Below are positions 1 to 6,133 of a stretch of DNA of 6,893 nucleotides, piece after piece. The first letter of the stretch is position 1. Every line of letters starts with the position of its first letter. The position numbers and the translations under genes were made by a program. Origin of the DNA: Spirochaetaceae bacterium (GTDB taxonomy: Bacteria > Spirochaetota > Spirochaetia > DSM-2461); contig JAEINM010000222.1 of the NCBI GenBank assembly GCA_016342385.1, positions 1 through 6,893 of the forward strand, written 5' to 3'. Below the pieces are notes generated by a model. The model made no database searches. It worked only from the letters and a program-made list of their open reading frames with translations, and was not told the DNA's origin.

Positions 1-2058
1 AGATAGTGCGATGTAATCTCCGGGTATGCATTCACGGGCATCGGGTTTGTTGTATTTGTCCAGGCACACTTTTTTCATGGTTATTCTCAAGACCCCACCG
101 GGTTCTTCATCTTTACTCCTCATATCTGTCATGGCGTGATAGGAGTTTATACAGAGGTTCAGAACAGATTGCTCAATCTGGGCATAATCGGCAATGACGG
201 GAATACTCTCTCCGAGCAGTTCCACTTCAATATCTACGGATTTGTCAAAAGAGTTTTTACAGATAGATTCTATGTCAGAAATGGACTGATTCAAATCAAT
301 GCTTTCAAAATTCAGCTCATTGCTTCTCGATAGACTTAATAACTGCTGAACCATTGCAGCGGCTCTTTTTCCCGATTTATCAATAATTTCCAGACAGTTT
401 ACAAAGGCTTTGTCCAGATCGGGATAATCTTTTTCGGATTTATGGAGCAGGATAGAAGATGAGGTGACAATCCCTGTCAGTACATTATTGAAATCATGTG
501 CGAAGCCACTGGTTAACACTCCCAGAGTCTCCCATTTCTGGGTCTCTATCAGCTGATTTTCAATACTTTTAAGATTTGTCACATCATCCAGTCTGATTAC
601 AATTCCATCGGTTTTTTCCCCCGCCAGGGGAGATATGGTAATATTGAAGTACCGGTCCTTAAGGGATTCAATTTCAATTGAGTTCTCTATATAGGGGTGA
701 TTCTGCAAGAGGACTGAGTCAATTTTATCCCGATAGACTTGGAGAAAGGGAAATTGAAGAAAGAGATTCTTATCTTTTTTTACGGCTATCTTAGCGGCAT
801 GATCGTTGCTGTGGATTAAATTGAGCTTATTATCAGCTGTTATAACAATACTGTTGAGGGATTGAATAATATTGTTTAAATATCTCTCGGTTTTCTTCAG
901 CTTCCTCTCTGTTTTCTTTCTTTCTAAAAGTTCAAGAGACAGTTTATCACTTCTTTCCTTTAATTCGTTCATTCTGTTGAATAGAGCATTTTCGAGATTG
1001 GAGTAAGATTCAGCCAGCTGAGAAATTTCCAGGTTTTTTCTGGCATCAATTTTCTCCTTTAGAAACCTGTTTCTGTCGAGTGAAATGTGAGAGAGATTTA
1101 TTGAAAGAACATAGGATTTTAACTGTTCGATAGGTTTTATTATTGATTGACCGAAGGCTGCCGTGGCTATGATAGATATAAGCGTTATAAGAAGAAGGCC
1201 GCTTATAATGGCAAATAATTCCTGATCATTCCGCAATTGCATAATGTACAGAATCTCGTTTCTAATATTTTCGACTATAAGCAGGATCTGATCATCGATC
1301 AGATCCAACTGAGTCGTTCCCGATTCTATTTCATTGTTGTATTGCAGAATTGATTCAGAGGTTTCAAGGAAGAACCGGTACATCTCTACTGAATCATTGT
1401 ACCAGAGAACATAATCATTATAAGAACTCCGGTTTCCCGCTTCTGTCATGAATTCCAAATGGATTTGGAGACTTCTCATCATTTCCTTCAGAATTTCGGG
1501 AACAGGCACTGACAGGGCTGCCATAAGTTTCAACTGGTTGATTTTTGAGATTATTTCTCTATTGATATAATGAAGTTGTATTATATCGTCGTTGACTAAT
1601 CTTTCAGGTGAGAGAAGTTCCGGCTTGGAAAGATCTTCTAATTCTCTGTATTTTAACAGGTAATCATTGCTTCTTTTTTGTATTGAAAATATTTTCGTTT
1701 TTCGGAAGAGATAGCTATTCCGGGTCGATTCTATTAATTTTTCTCTCTTATTCAGCAGTGCACCAATTTCGAGAAACTGGGGTTCGCTGTCTTTTAAGAG
1801 AGATTGGTTTATCTCGTTGAATTTCGCTTTAACTTCGAAATTTAATTGTTCAGTTAAATGGTAATCCCGGTCATTCTGAAGCATCATTTTCTCTGTATAT
1901 TGTTTTTTGAAAATTAATAATTTGAAATCGAGAATTGTACTGGAAAGTTTATAATATTCCTCTTCGTTTTCACCTAAGAGATAGATAACACCGGCCATAC
2001 AGAGCAGAGAGAATATATTAATGACAATAAGTATCAGAACCCTTTGTGATATTTTCAT
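1..2058 (-). CDS. Membrane sensor histidine kinase, C-terminus cut off by window edge
   Basis: This gene reads without a stop for 686 codons from ATG at 2058 to the left edge. The start is backed by AAGG at 2069-2066, seven bases upstream. The N-terminus is hydrophobic (about residues 7-28), followed by about 250 mostly polar, helix-prone residues and a second membrane segment (about 281-302). This gives a large extracytoplasmic sensor domain that I cannot assign to a family. A HAMP-like linker follows (starting near KPIEQL, P309, with LEISQL further on), then a charged coiled coil (about 355-390) and a PAS-like domain (about 390-495). The H-box reads FAHDFNNVLTGI with the phospho-accepting H521; this HDFNN type is typical of NtrB-like and hybrid kinases. 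The N-box of the ATPase domain is visible (EQSVLNLCINSYHAM, N634 and N638). The G1, F and G2 boxes lie outside the window, so catalytic competence and a fused receiver domain cannot be judged. The signal sensed is unknown. Confidence 0.93.
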   Translation of the reverse strand, partial: MKISQRVLILIVINIFSLLCMAGVIYLLGENEEEYYKLSSTILDFKLLIFKKQYTEKMMLQNDRDYHLTEQLNFEVKAKFNEINQSLLKDSEPQFLEIGALLNKREKLIESTRNSYLFRKTKIFSIQKRSNDYLLKYRELEDLSKPELLSPERLVNDDIIQLHYINREIISKINQLKLMAALSVPVPEILKEMMRSLQIHLEFMTEAGNRSSYNDYVLWYNDSVEMYRFFLETSESILQYNNEIESGTTQLDLIDDQILLIVENIRNEILYIMQLRNDQELFAIISGLLLITLISIIATAAFGQSIIKPIEQLKSYVLSINLSHISLDRNRFLKEKIDARKNLEISQLAESYSNLENALFNRMNELKERSDKLSLELLERKKTERKLKKTERYLNNIIQSLNSIVITADNKLNLIHSNDHAAKIAVKKDKNLFLQFPFLQVYRDKIDSVLLQNHPYIENSIEIESLKDRYFNITISPLAGEKTDGIVIRLDDVTNLKSIENQLIETQKWETLGVLTSGFAHDFNNVLTGIVTSSSILLHKSEKDYPDLDKAFVNCLEIIDKSGKRAAAMVQQLLSLSRSNELNFESIDLNQSISDIESICKNSFDKSVDIEVELLGESIPVIADYAQIEQSVLNLCINSYHAMTDMRSKDEEPGGVLRITMKKVCLDKYNKPDARECIPGDYIALS

Positions 2059-2076
2059 GATGCTGCCTTGTAGTAT

Positions 2077-2105
2077 ATTATATTATTTCTGGTACTTTGT
2101 GATAA
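2077..2105 (-). promoter_or_regulatory. Candidate sigma-70 promoter of the histidine kinase gene
   Basis: On the minus strand a perfect TATAAT (2082-2077) is preceded, after 17 bases, by TTATCA (2105-2100), which matches four of six positions of TTGACA. The predicted start of transcription near 2070 would leave only about 12 untranslated bases before the ATG at 2058, with the AAGG Shine-Dalgarno at the very 5' end. That short leader lowers confidence, and AT-rich spacers produce TATAAT by chance. Confidence 0.45.
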
Positions 2106-2120
2106 TAAATTATATATTAT
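2102..2120. promoter_or_regulatory. Candidate Rrf2-type operator, AT-rich inverted repeat
   Basis: The 19-bp sequence ATAATAAATTATATATTAT is a near-perfect inverted repeat: outer arms ATAATA/TATTAT match fully and only one base pair per half-site fails around a central base. Length and symmetry suit a homodimeric winged-helix regulator, and it lies 22 bases upstream of the Rrf2 gene's GTG start. It also overlaps the kinase gene's candidate -35 box (2105-2100). Autoregulation is common in the Rrf2 family; binding here is inference, since pure A/T palindromes arise easily in AT-rich spacers. Confidence 0.4.
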
Positions 2121-2141
2121 AGATGTTTGTAAGGAAAAATA

Positions 2142-2591
2142 GTGAAAATTACATATAAAGGGGATTATTCCCTGAAAGTGGTCCTGGAGCTGGCCTGCAG
2201 CTATCCCGAAAGATTAGTCCATATAGAAGAAATATCCAGAAAACAGGATATTCCCAGAAAATTCCTTGAACAGATTCTCCTCAATCTGAAAAGGGGAGGA
2301 TTCCTGGTTAGTAAAAAAGGAGCTAAAGGGGGATATTCTCTGGCTAGATCTCCCAGGGAGATAACTCTGGGAGAGATTGTACGCTTTATTGAAGGTTCTG
2401 TTTATCCGATTTCATGCATTGACTGCGATTCACCTTCTCCCTGTAAGGAACTTTCCGACTGTGTTTTTGCTCCAGTCTGGCGGGAGATTGGCGATTCCAT
2501 TACCGGTATTATTGACGGGATTAATTTTGAAACTCTGAAAGAGGACTATCTTCTGAAAAAAAACGGCTATATTCCCGATTTTCAGATCTAG
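2142..2591 (+). CDS. Rrf2-family winged-helix transcriptional regulator with cysteine cluster
   Basis: This 149-residue protein has the normal length and layout of the Rrf2 family (IscR, NsrR, CymR, RsrR). The start is GTG, chosen because AAGGAA at 2131-2136 is correctly spaced. Residues 1-20 form the usual first helix (KGDYSLKVVLELA). The winged helix spans about 26-70: helix IEEISRKQDIP, recognition helix PRKFLEQILLNLKRGG, and wing KKGAKGGYSLARSP. The family-typical ITLGEIVRFIEG follows at 74-85. Four cysteines, C92, C95, C101 and C107, sit in the loop where IscR and NsrR bind their iron-sulfur cluster, and D8 is at the position of the NsrR aspartate ligand. This suggests sensing of redox state, nitric oxide or Fe-S status, though the cofactor is inferred. 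The gene is divergent from the kinase and ends in its own terminator, so it is probably monocistronic. Its targets are unknown; the flanking genes and itself are the first candidates. Confidence 0.93.
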   Translation: MKITYKGDYSLKVVLELACSYPERLVHIEEISRKQDIPRKFLEQILLNLKRGGFLVSKKGAKGGYSLARSPREITLGEIVRFIEGSVYPISCIDCDSPSPCKELSDCVFAPVWREIGDSITGIIDGINFETLKEDYLLKKNGYIPDFQI

Positions 2592-2602
2592 TATTCCCCC
2601 TG

Positions 2603-2641
2603 AAGACAGTAGTAAAAAGTGTTTACAACTGTCTTTTTTTT
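2603..2641 (+). terminator. Intrinsic terminator after the Rrf2 gene
   Basis: AAGACAGT (2603-2610) pairs exactly with ACTGTCTT (2628-2635). After one A-A mismatch, an inner stem GTAAA (2612-2616) pairs with TTTAC (2622-2626) around a five-base loop. The stem runs into eight consecutive T residues (2634-2641). It begins 12 bases past the stop codon. This is a convincing Rho-independent terminator separating the regulator from the patatin gene. Confidence 0.85.
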
Positions 2642-2649
2642 ATTATAAT
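2622..2649 (+). promoter_or_regulatory. Candidate promoter of the patatin gene, overlapping the terminator
   Basis: TTTACA (2622-2627, five of six matches to TTGACA) and a perfect TATAAT (2644-2649) are separated by 16 bases. The -35 box lies in the descending arm of the terminator hairpin. Transcription would start near 2656, inside the patatin gene's GAAGGGG ribosome binding site (2655-2661), which leaves a very short leader; the true start may differ. A promoter is needed here because the preceding terminator should isolate the gene. Confidence 0.45.
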
Positions 2650-2668
2650 TCTCAGAAGGGGATTGTAA

Positions 2669-4027
2669 ATGAGTATGGTCAGGAAAAAAGATGAACCCTA
2701 CTGCCTGGTTTTAAGTGGTGGTGGTGCTAAAGGTGTTTTTCATATCGGGGCCTGGAAAGCTCTGAAAGAACTGGATATTGAAGTAAATGCTTTTATAGGA
2801 AATTCTATCGGAGCCATTATTGCCGGTTTTCTAGCTCAGGGGAATGAAGAAAAACTCTATTTTATCGGTGATAATATTGCCATCGATTATCTGATTCGAA
2901 TTCCCGATGAATTAATCGAAAATGGTGAATTGAAGGTTAATTTCAAGCATCTTACCTCTTTCCGGACTTTTTATAAAGAAGCTCTGGCCGGAGGCGGTTT
3001 TGATACGAGCCCTTTAAAAAAAATTCTCCATGAATCTCTAGATGAAAGGATTATCCGCAACAGTGGTAATGATCTGGGAGTTGTGACATTCAATATTTCA
3101 GATATGAGACCGAGTGAAGTTTTTCTTGAGCAGATGGAAGAAGGGACATTTATTGACTATTTAATGGCCAGTTCGGCTTTCCCGGGATTTCATCATCCTG
3201 TAATAAAAGGAAAGAAATATATAGACGGGGGTGTCTACGACAATATACCCTACCGTCTTGCCCGATCCAGGGGATATAGAAAAATTATAACCATTGATAT
3301 TTCAGGTATGGGAGTCAATAAGCGCCCGGTAATTGAAGGAACTGAAACCATTTATATTAAAAACTCCATTAATATTGGCGGTGTCCTTGATTTCAATAAA
3401 GAGTTTCTCTCCCGTTTTATGGAACTGGGATATTTGGATACGATGAAAACTTTCGGCAAACTGAAAGGACTGGATTATTTTATTGTACCCGACAGAAGAT
3501 GGGAAAAGGATTTTGAGTCTCTCCTGGAAGATCCTCAAACTCTTGTCTTACTGGAGCCTCATCTCAAAGAACAGGAAGACTCAGATTCAGAGGTGGCCTT
3601 AAAGTTACGATCCATACTCCCTCATTCCATGCGAAACAACCGGAGGGATCTTCTGTACAATCTGCTTGAATGCGGTGCTGAAATCTTCCGTCTGGAAAAA
3701 ATCAGGAAATATACAGTCGAAGAGATGGTGAAATTACTGCAGAAAAGCCAGAAGGAAGAAGATGAAAAATTGAATTATCTCGATTCTGTAAAGAGCAGGA
3801 GTGAGATAAGATTGCTGTTAAAAAGGATTAAAATGGTCCTTAAAGAGAATTCTGTTAGGGATTCATTAAATGAAACACCTTATCATAATAGATGTGCTTA
3901 TGAGAAGATTCTTGAAGGAAAACGTGGGAAGCTGCTTAAAAAAGGTCTATATAATATATTCCCCGAGTTGAATGGTGGATTGTTCCTTCTGGATCTTATT
4001 AACAATAATTTAATATTTAAATTATAA
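2669..4027 (+). CDS. Patatin-like phospholipase with unassigned C-terminal region
   Basis: This 452-residue protein is a patatin-family lipid acyl hydrolase. The glycine-rich oxyanion loop is SGGGAKG (16-22), the nucleophile elbow is GNSIG (44-48) with S46, and the catalytic aspartate is D186 in YIDGGVYDNIP. ASSAFPGFHHPV (167-178) is a further family signature. The Ser-Asp dyad is therefore complete and activity on phospholipids or other acyl lipids is likely; the substrate is unknown. There is no signal peptide or membrane segment, so it should be cytoplasmic or peripheral at the inner membrane. The core ends near residue 285; the rest is charged and helix-prone (for example EEMVKLLQKSQKEEDEKLNYL) and matches nothing I recognise. 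GAAGGGG at 2655-2661 lies seven bases from the ATG; M3 (2675) is a less well spaced alternative start. No terminator follows, so read-through into the Yip1-like gene 62 bases on is possible. Confidence 0.92.
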   Translation: MSMVRKKDEPYCLVLSGGGAKGVFHIGAWKALKELDIEVNAFIGNSIGAIIAGFLAQGNEEKLYFIGDNIAIDYLIRIPDELIENGELKVNFKHLTSFRTFYKEALAGGGFDTSPLKKILHESLDERIIRNSGNDLGVVTFNISDMRPSEVFLEQMEEGTFIDYLMASSAFPGFHHPVIKGKKYIDGGVYDNIPYRLARSRGYRKIITIDISGMGVNKRPVIEGTETIYIKNSINIGGVLDFNKEFLSRFMELGYLDTMKTFGKLKGLDYFIVPDRRWEKDFESLLEDPQTLVLLEPHLKEQEDSDSEVALKLRSILPHSMRNNRRDLLYNLLECGAEIFRLEKIRKYTVEEMVKLLQKSQKEEDEKLNYLDSVKSRSEIRLLLKRIKMVLKENSVRDSLNETPYHNRCAYEKILEGKRGKLLKKGLYNIFPELNGGLFLLDLINNNLIFKL

Positions 4028-4050
4028 AAAATTATTGATTTTAAAAGGTT

Positions 4051-4080
4051 TATAATAATATTTTGATAAGAGTTAAGGAG
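4051..4080 (+). promoter_or_regulatory. Ribosome binding site and possible -10 box before the Yip1-like gene
   Basis: AAGGAG at 4075-4080 lies nine bases before ATG 4090 and fixes that codon as the start. An upstream in-frame TTG at 4063 would place this site inside the gene and is preceded by no comparable site. A perfect TATAAT is at 4051-4056, but no acceptable -35 box lies 16-18 bases before it, so a promoter here is uncertain; the gene may instead rely on transcripts from the patatin gene. Confidence 0.5.
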
Positions 4081-4089
4081 TTTTGTCTT

Positions 4090-4854
4090 ATGAAAAATGT
4101 ATTTGTTTTGTGGAAAGATATTATTGTTAATCCCTTTGAAGGATATAAAGGGGTCAATGAGAGCACAAAAATTTTGCTTCCCTTATTGTCCATAATTGTT
4201 CTCTTCCTTATTTCCATCTCCATGATTGTTCCCATTATGCTCAGTGATGCCTATGGCGACGCTGTTGTCCGGGTTCAGATCAGCACTATGGCTGAAAGGG
4301 GAAATGAAATGAGTGCTGAACAGCAGGCTGCTGTTGCCGAGCAGATTAAATCTCCCATGGTGCGGAATATCACAATAGTTTCTGCCTATGCCGGAGGATT
4401 AATTACTTTCTTTCTGGTGACACTCCTAGTCACCCTGATTTTGAAAATAGTAATTTCCTCTGTAAAAAAAGAGACGGTTAATTTTTCTCTTGTGTTCAAG
4501 ATTATTATCTTTGCCTCTATTGTAGCGATGATTCAGTCAATTCTGAAAATGGGAATTACGCTTTCAGGTGACTGGGAGAGGACTCTGAGCCGAGTCAATG
4601 ACACAGCGGCCCTGCAACAGGCTCTTCAGTCTCCCGTCAGTCTGGCCGCTCTGGCAGATCCTGGCGCAGTCAGTAACTCAGTTTATATGTTAATCGATTC
4701 CTTTAGCGACATTTTTAACTGGATTTATTATATATTTCTCTATGCCGGATTGAGGGTTGTTACTCAACTGGAAAAGAAACCAGCTCTCATTATCATTATA
4801 GCCCTTGCTCTTTTCTCCATAGCTATAGGTCTGCTTTTTACTTTATTTACATAA
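4090..4854 (+). CDS. Yip1-domain-type multi-spanning membrane protein
   Basis: This is a 254-residue integral membrane protein. Five hydrophobic segments are visible, at about residues 28-51, 99-122, 134-158, 205-225 and 232-253. The cytoplasmic-looking N-terminus has the sequence WKDIIVNPFEGY, the short amphipathic lead typical of bacterial Yip1-family proteins. The five-helix topology and the motif FSDIFNWIYYIFLYAGL in the fourth segment also fit that family. A polar, Gln/Ala-rich loop (52-95) and another (about 160-200) separate the helices. Bacterial Yip1 proteins have no settled function; eukaryotic members work in membrane trafficking with Rab GTPases. The start is ATG 4090, set by AAGGAG at 4075-4080. 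The gene ends 10 bases before the adaptor gene, so the two are almost surely cotranscribed. Its place ahead of adaptor and ATPase suggests an accessory role in the export system. The family call rests on topology and short motifs and is less certain than the neighbours. Confidence 0.75.
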   Translation: MKNVFVLWKDIIVNPFEGYKGVNESTKILLPLLSIIVLFLISISMIVPIMLSDAYGDAVVRVQISTMAERGNEMSAEQQAAVAEQIKSPMVRNITIVSAYAGGLITFFLVTLLVTLILKIVISSVKKETVNFSLVFKIIIFASIVAMIQSILKMGITLSGDWERTLSRVNDTAALQQALQSPVSLAALADPGAVSNSVYMLIDSFSDIFNWIYYIFLYAGLRVVTQLEKKPALIIIIALALFSIAIGLLFTLFT

Positions 4855-4859
4855 AAAGG
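4853..4859 (+). promoter_or_regulatory. Ribosome binding site of the adaptor gene, overlapping the previous stop codon
   Basis: AAAAAGG at 4853-4859 overlaps the TAA of the Yip1-like gene (4852-4854) and lies five bases before ATG 4865. The arrangement suits translational coupling of the two genes and supports the chosen start. Confidence 0.6.
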
Positions 4860-4864
4860 TTAGA

Positions 4865-6133
4865 ATGAAAAAAAAAGTAATATATATCATTATCATTTCA
4901 ATCATTGTTCTGTCGGTTCTTATTGGAATAATCAGTAGAAATCGAAGCAGACTGCAGAAAGTGGAGGTTTACACTGTTGAAAATGAGGATTTTGTTCGGG
5001 AAGTCTCATCTAATGGTGAAATTATCTCTATAGAAAGCGAGCATATTGTTTCCACTGTTAACGGAAAGATAGAAAAAATCTATGGGGAAGCAGGAGACCT
5101 TGTCAAAAAGGGTGATCTTATTCTCAGCCTTGATCTCGATGATCTTGAGCTGCAGAGACAGAATCTTCTGACGACTCTTGAATCGACCAGAATCATGGTC
5201 CGCAAGGAACTTATTTCGCTCCGCTCAGCCTATATGCAGGCCGTAACCGGATATGAACAGGCTGAAAGGGAATATTTAAGATCGGAAGACCTTCATAAAA
5301 AAGAGTTTACCAGTGATGTGGAACTGCAGTCCAGAAGAGATGCTTTTCATATAGCACATGATACATTGACTTCTGCCATGCAGCAGCTGCGCTTTCGCGA
5401 GGGGCGCGATCCCGATGAATCGGCAGAAATGGATTCCCGGAGCGATGACCGGATTGTCGAAGAATCCCCTGAAGTGAAACAGGCCTATCTCAATCTTAAA
5501 TCCCTTGAATCAGATATGGAGAATTATTCCTTTCATTCATCCATAGATGGCGTCATTACGGCCATTAATGTGGAAGAAAGGGGAGTGGTCTCTCCGGGGG
5601 TGGTTATCGCCTCTATTCATAATTCCGGGCACCTGGAAGTTATCGCCAATATCGATGAGGTGGATCTTTCCTACATTAGCGAGGAACAGGATGTTAAAAT
5701 AGAATCGGATTCCTTTATCGGCGAGCAGCTGAAGGGGAAGGTTACAAAGGTGGCTCCTATAATCCGGAAAATCGGAGATTCACGGGTCTGTGAGATTCGG
5801 GTGAAAATCCTGGAAAATCCAGACGATGTGGCAAAAATCGGAGCGAGTTGTTCTATTTTTATTACCGTAGAGAATAAAATCGCCCGTCCTGCCATTCCCG
5901 TAGAATCCTATTTTATCGAAGAGAATAAAAAATATGTTTTTTTACTGGAACCCGATGAATACGATGAGAATATTTTTTCTGTGAGAAAGCAGGAAATAGA
6001 AACGGGAATTCTCGGAATAGAGACAGTTGAGGTAATCTCCGGCCTCACAGCGGGTGACTCCATCCTCAATTCCGACCGGACGGGAATCCTTGAAGGCGAT
6101 GAGGTCAAAAGAGCTGAAGATGATAATCCTTAA
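4865..6133 (+). CDS. Periplasmic adaptor subunit (membrane fusion protein) of a MacA-like efflux system
   Basis: This 422-residue protein bridges an inner-membrane ABC transporter and an outer-membrane channel. It has one N-terminal membrane anchor (about 5-24) without a lipobox cysteine. The first lipoyl half, about 58-92, contains VNGKIEKIYGEAGDLVKKGDLIL; the second, about 222-255, contains SSIDGVITAINVEERGVVSPG. Between them is an alpha-helical hairpin (about 93-220). Its tip carries R139-x3-L143-x6-S150, the spacing of the RLS motif with which MacA and AcrA contact TolC. A beta-barrel domain follows (about 256-335, including LEVIANIDEVDLSYI) and then a membrane-proximal domain (about 340-415). 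The second hairpin arm contains an acidic, proline-containing stretch (about 178-203) with no counterpart in the first arm. The gene overlaps the ABC ATPase gene by 14 bases. Substrate is unknown: MacAB relatives export macrolides, peptides, lipopeptides or siderophores. Confidence 0.92.
   Translation: MKKKVIYIIIISIIVLSVLIGIISRNRSRLQKVEVYTVENEDFVREVSSNGEIISIESEHIVSTVNGKIEKIYGEAGDLVKKGDLILSLDLDDLELQRQNLLTTLESTRIMVRKELISLRSAYMQAVTGYEQAEREYLRSEDLHKKEFTSDVELQSRRDAFHIAHDTLTSAMQQLRFREGRDPDESAEMDSRSDDRIVEESPEVKQAYLNLKSLESDMENYSFHSSIDGVITAINVEERGVVSPGVVIASIHNSGHLEVIANIDEVDLSYISEEQDVKIESDSFIGEQLKGKVTKVAPIIRKIGDSRVCEIRVKILENPDDVAKIGASCSIFITVENKIARPAIPVESYFIEENKKYVFLLEPDEYDENIFSVRKQEIETGILGIETVEVISGLTAGDSILNSDRTGILEGDEVKRAEDDNP

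Noticed and set aside
6..333. Two short plus-strand open frames at 6-197 and 136-333
   Set aside because: They lie opposite the kinase's ATPase and H-box region, whose long minus-strand frame has recognisable motifs; neither has a credible product or ribosome binding site.
1608..1820. Plus-strand open frame of 70 codons with a hydrophobic stretch
   Set aside because: It is the antisense shadow of the kinase's extracytoplasmic domain and shows no independent ribosome binding site or family motif.
2349..2374. TCTCCCAG / CTGGGAGA hairpin inside the Rrf2 gene
   Set aside because: The eight-base stem has a ten-base loop and no T-run, and it lies in codons of the conserved wing and ITLGEI motif, so protein constraint and chance explain it.
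3302..3538. Minus-strand frame inside the patatin gene
   Set aside because: It is antisense to well-supported coding sequence and shows no motif or start signals.
4004..4036. AATAATTT / AAATTATT inverted repeat at the end of the patatin gene, considered as a terminator
   Set aside because: The stem is made only of A and T pairs and no T-tract follows; in such AT-rich sequence it is likely chance.
4063..4089. Upstream in-frame TTG start for the Yip1-like gene
   Set aside because: The AAGGAG at 4075-4080 would then be coding; it is ideally placed for ATG 4090, whose product also begins like other Yip1-type proteins.
6054..6119. Upstream start extending the ABC ATPase by 22 residues
   Set aside because: The extension would overlap the adaptor by 80 bases, has no family similarity, and ATG 6120 gives the standard N-terminus.
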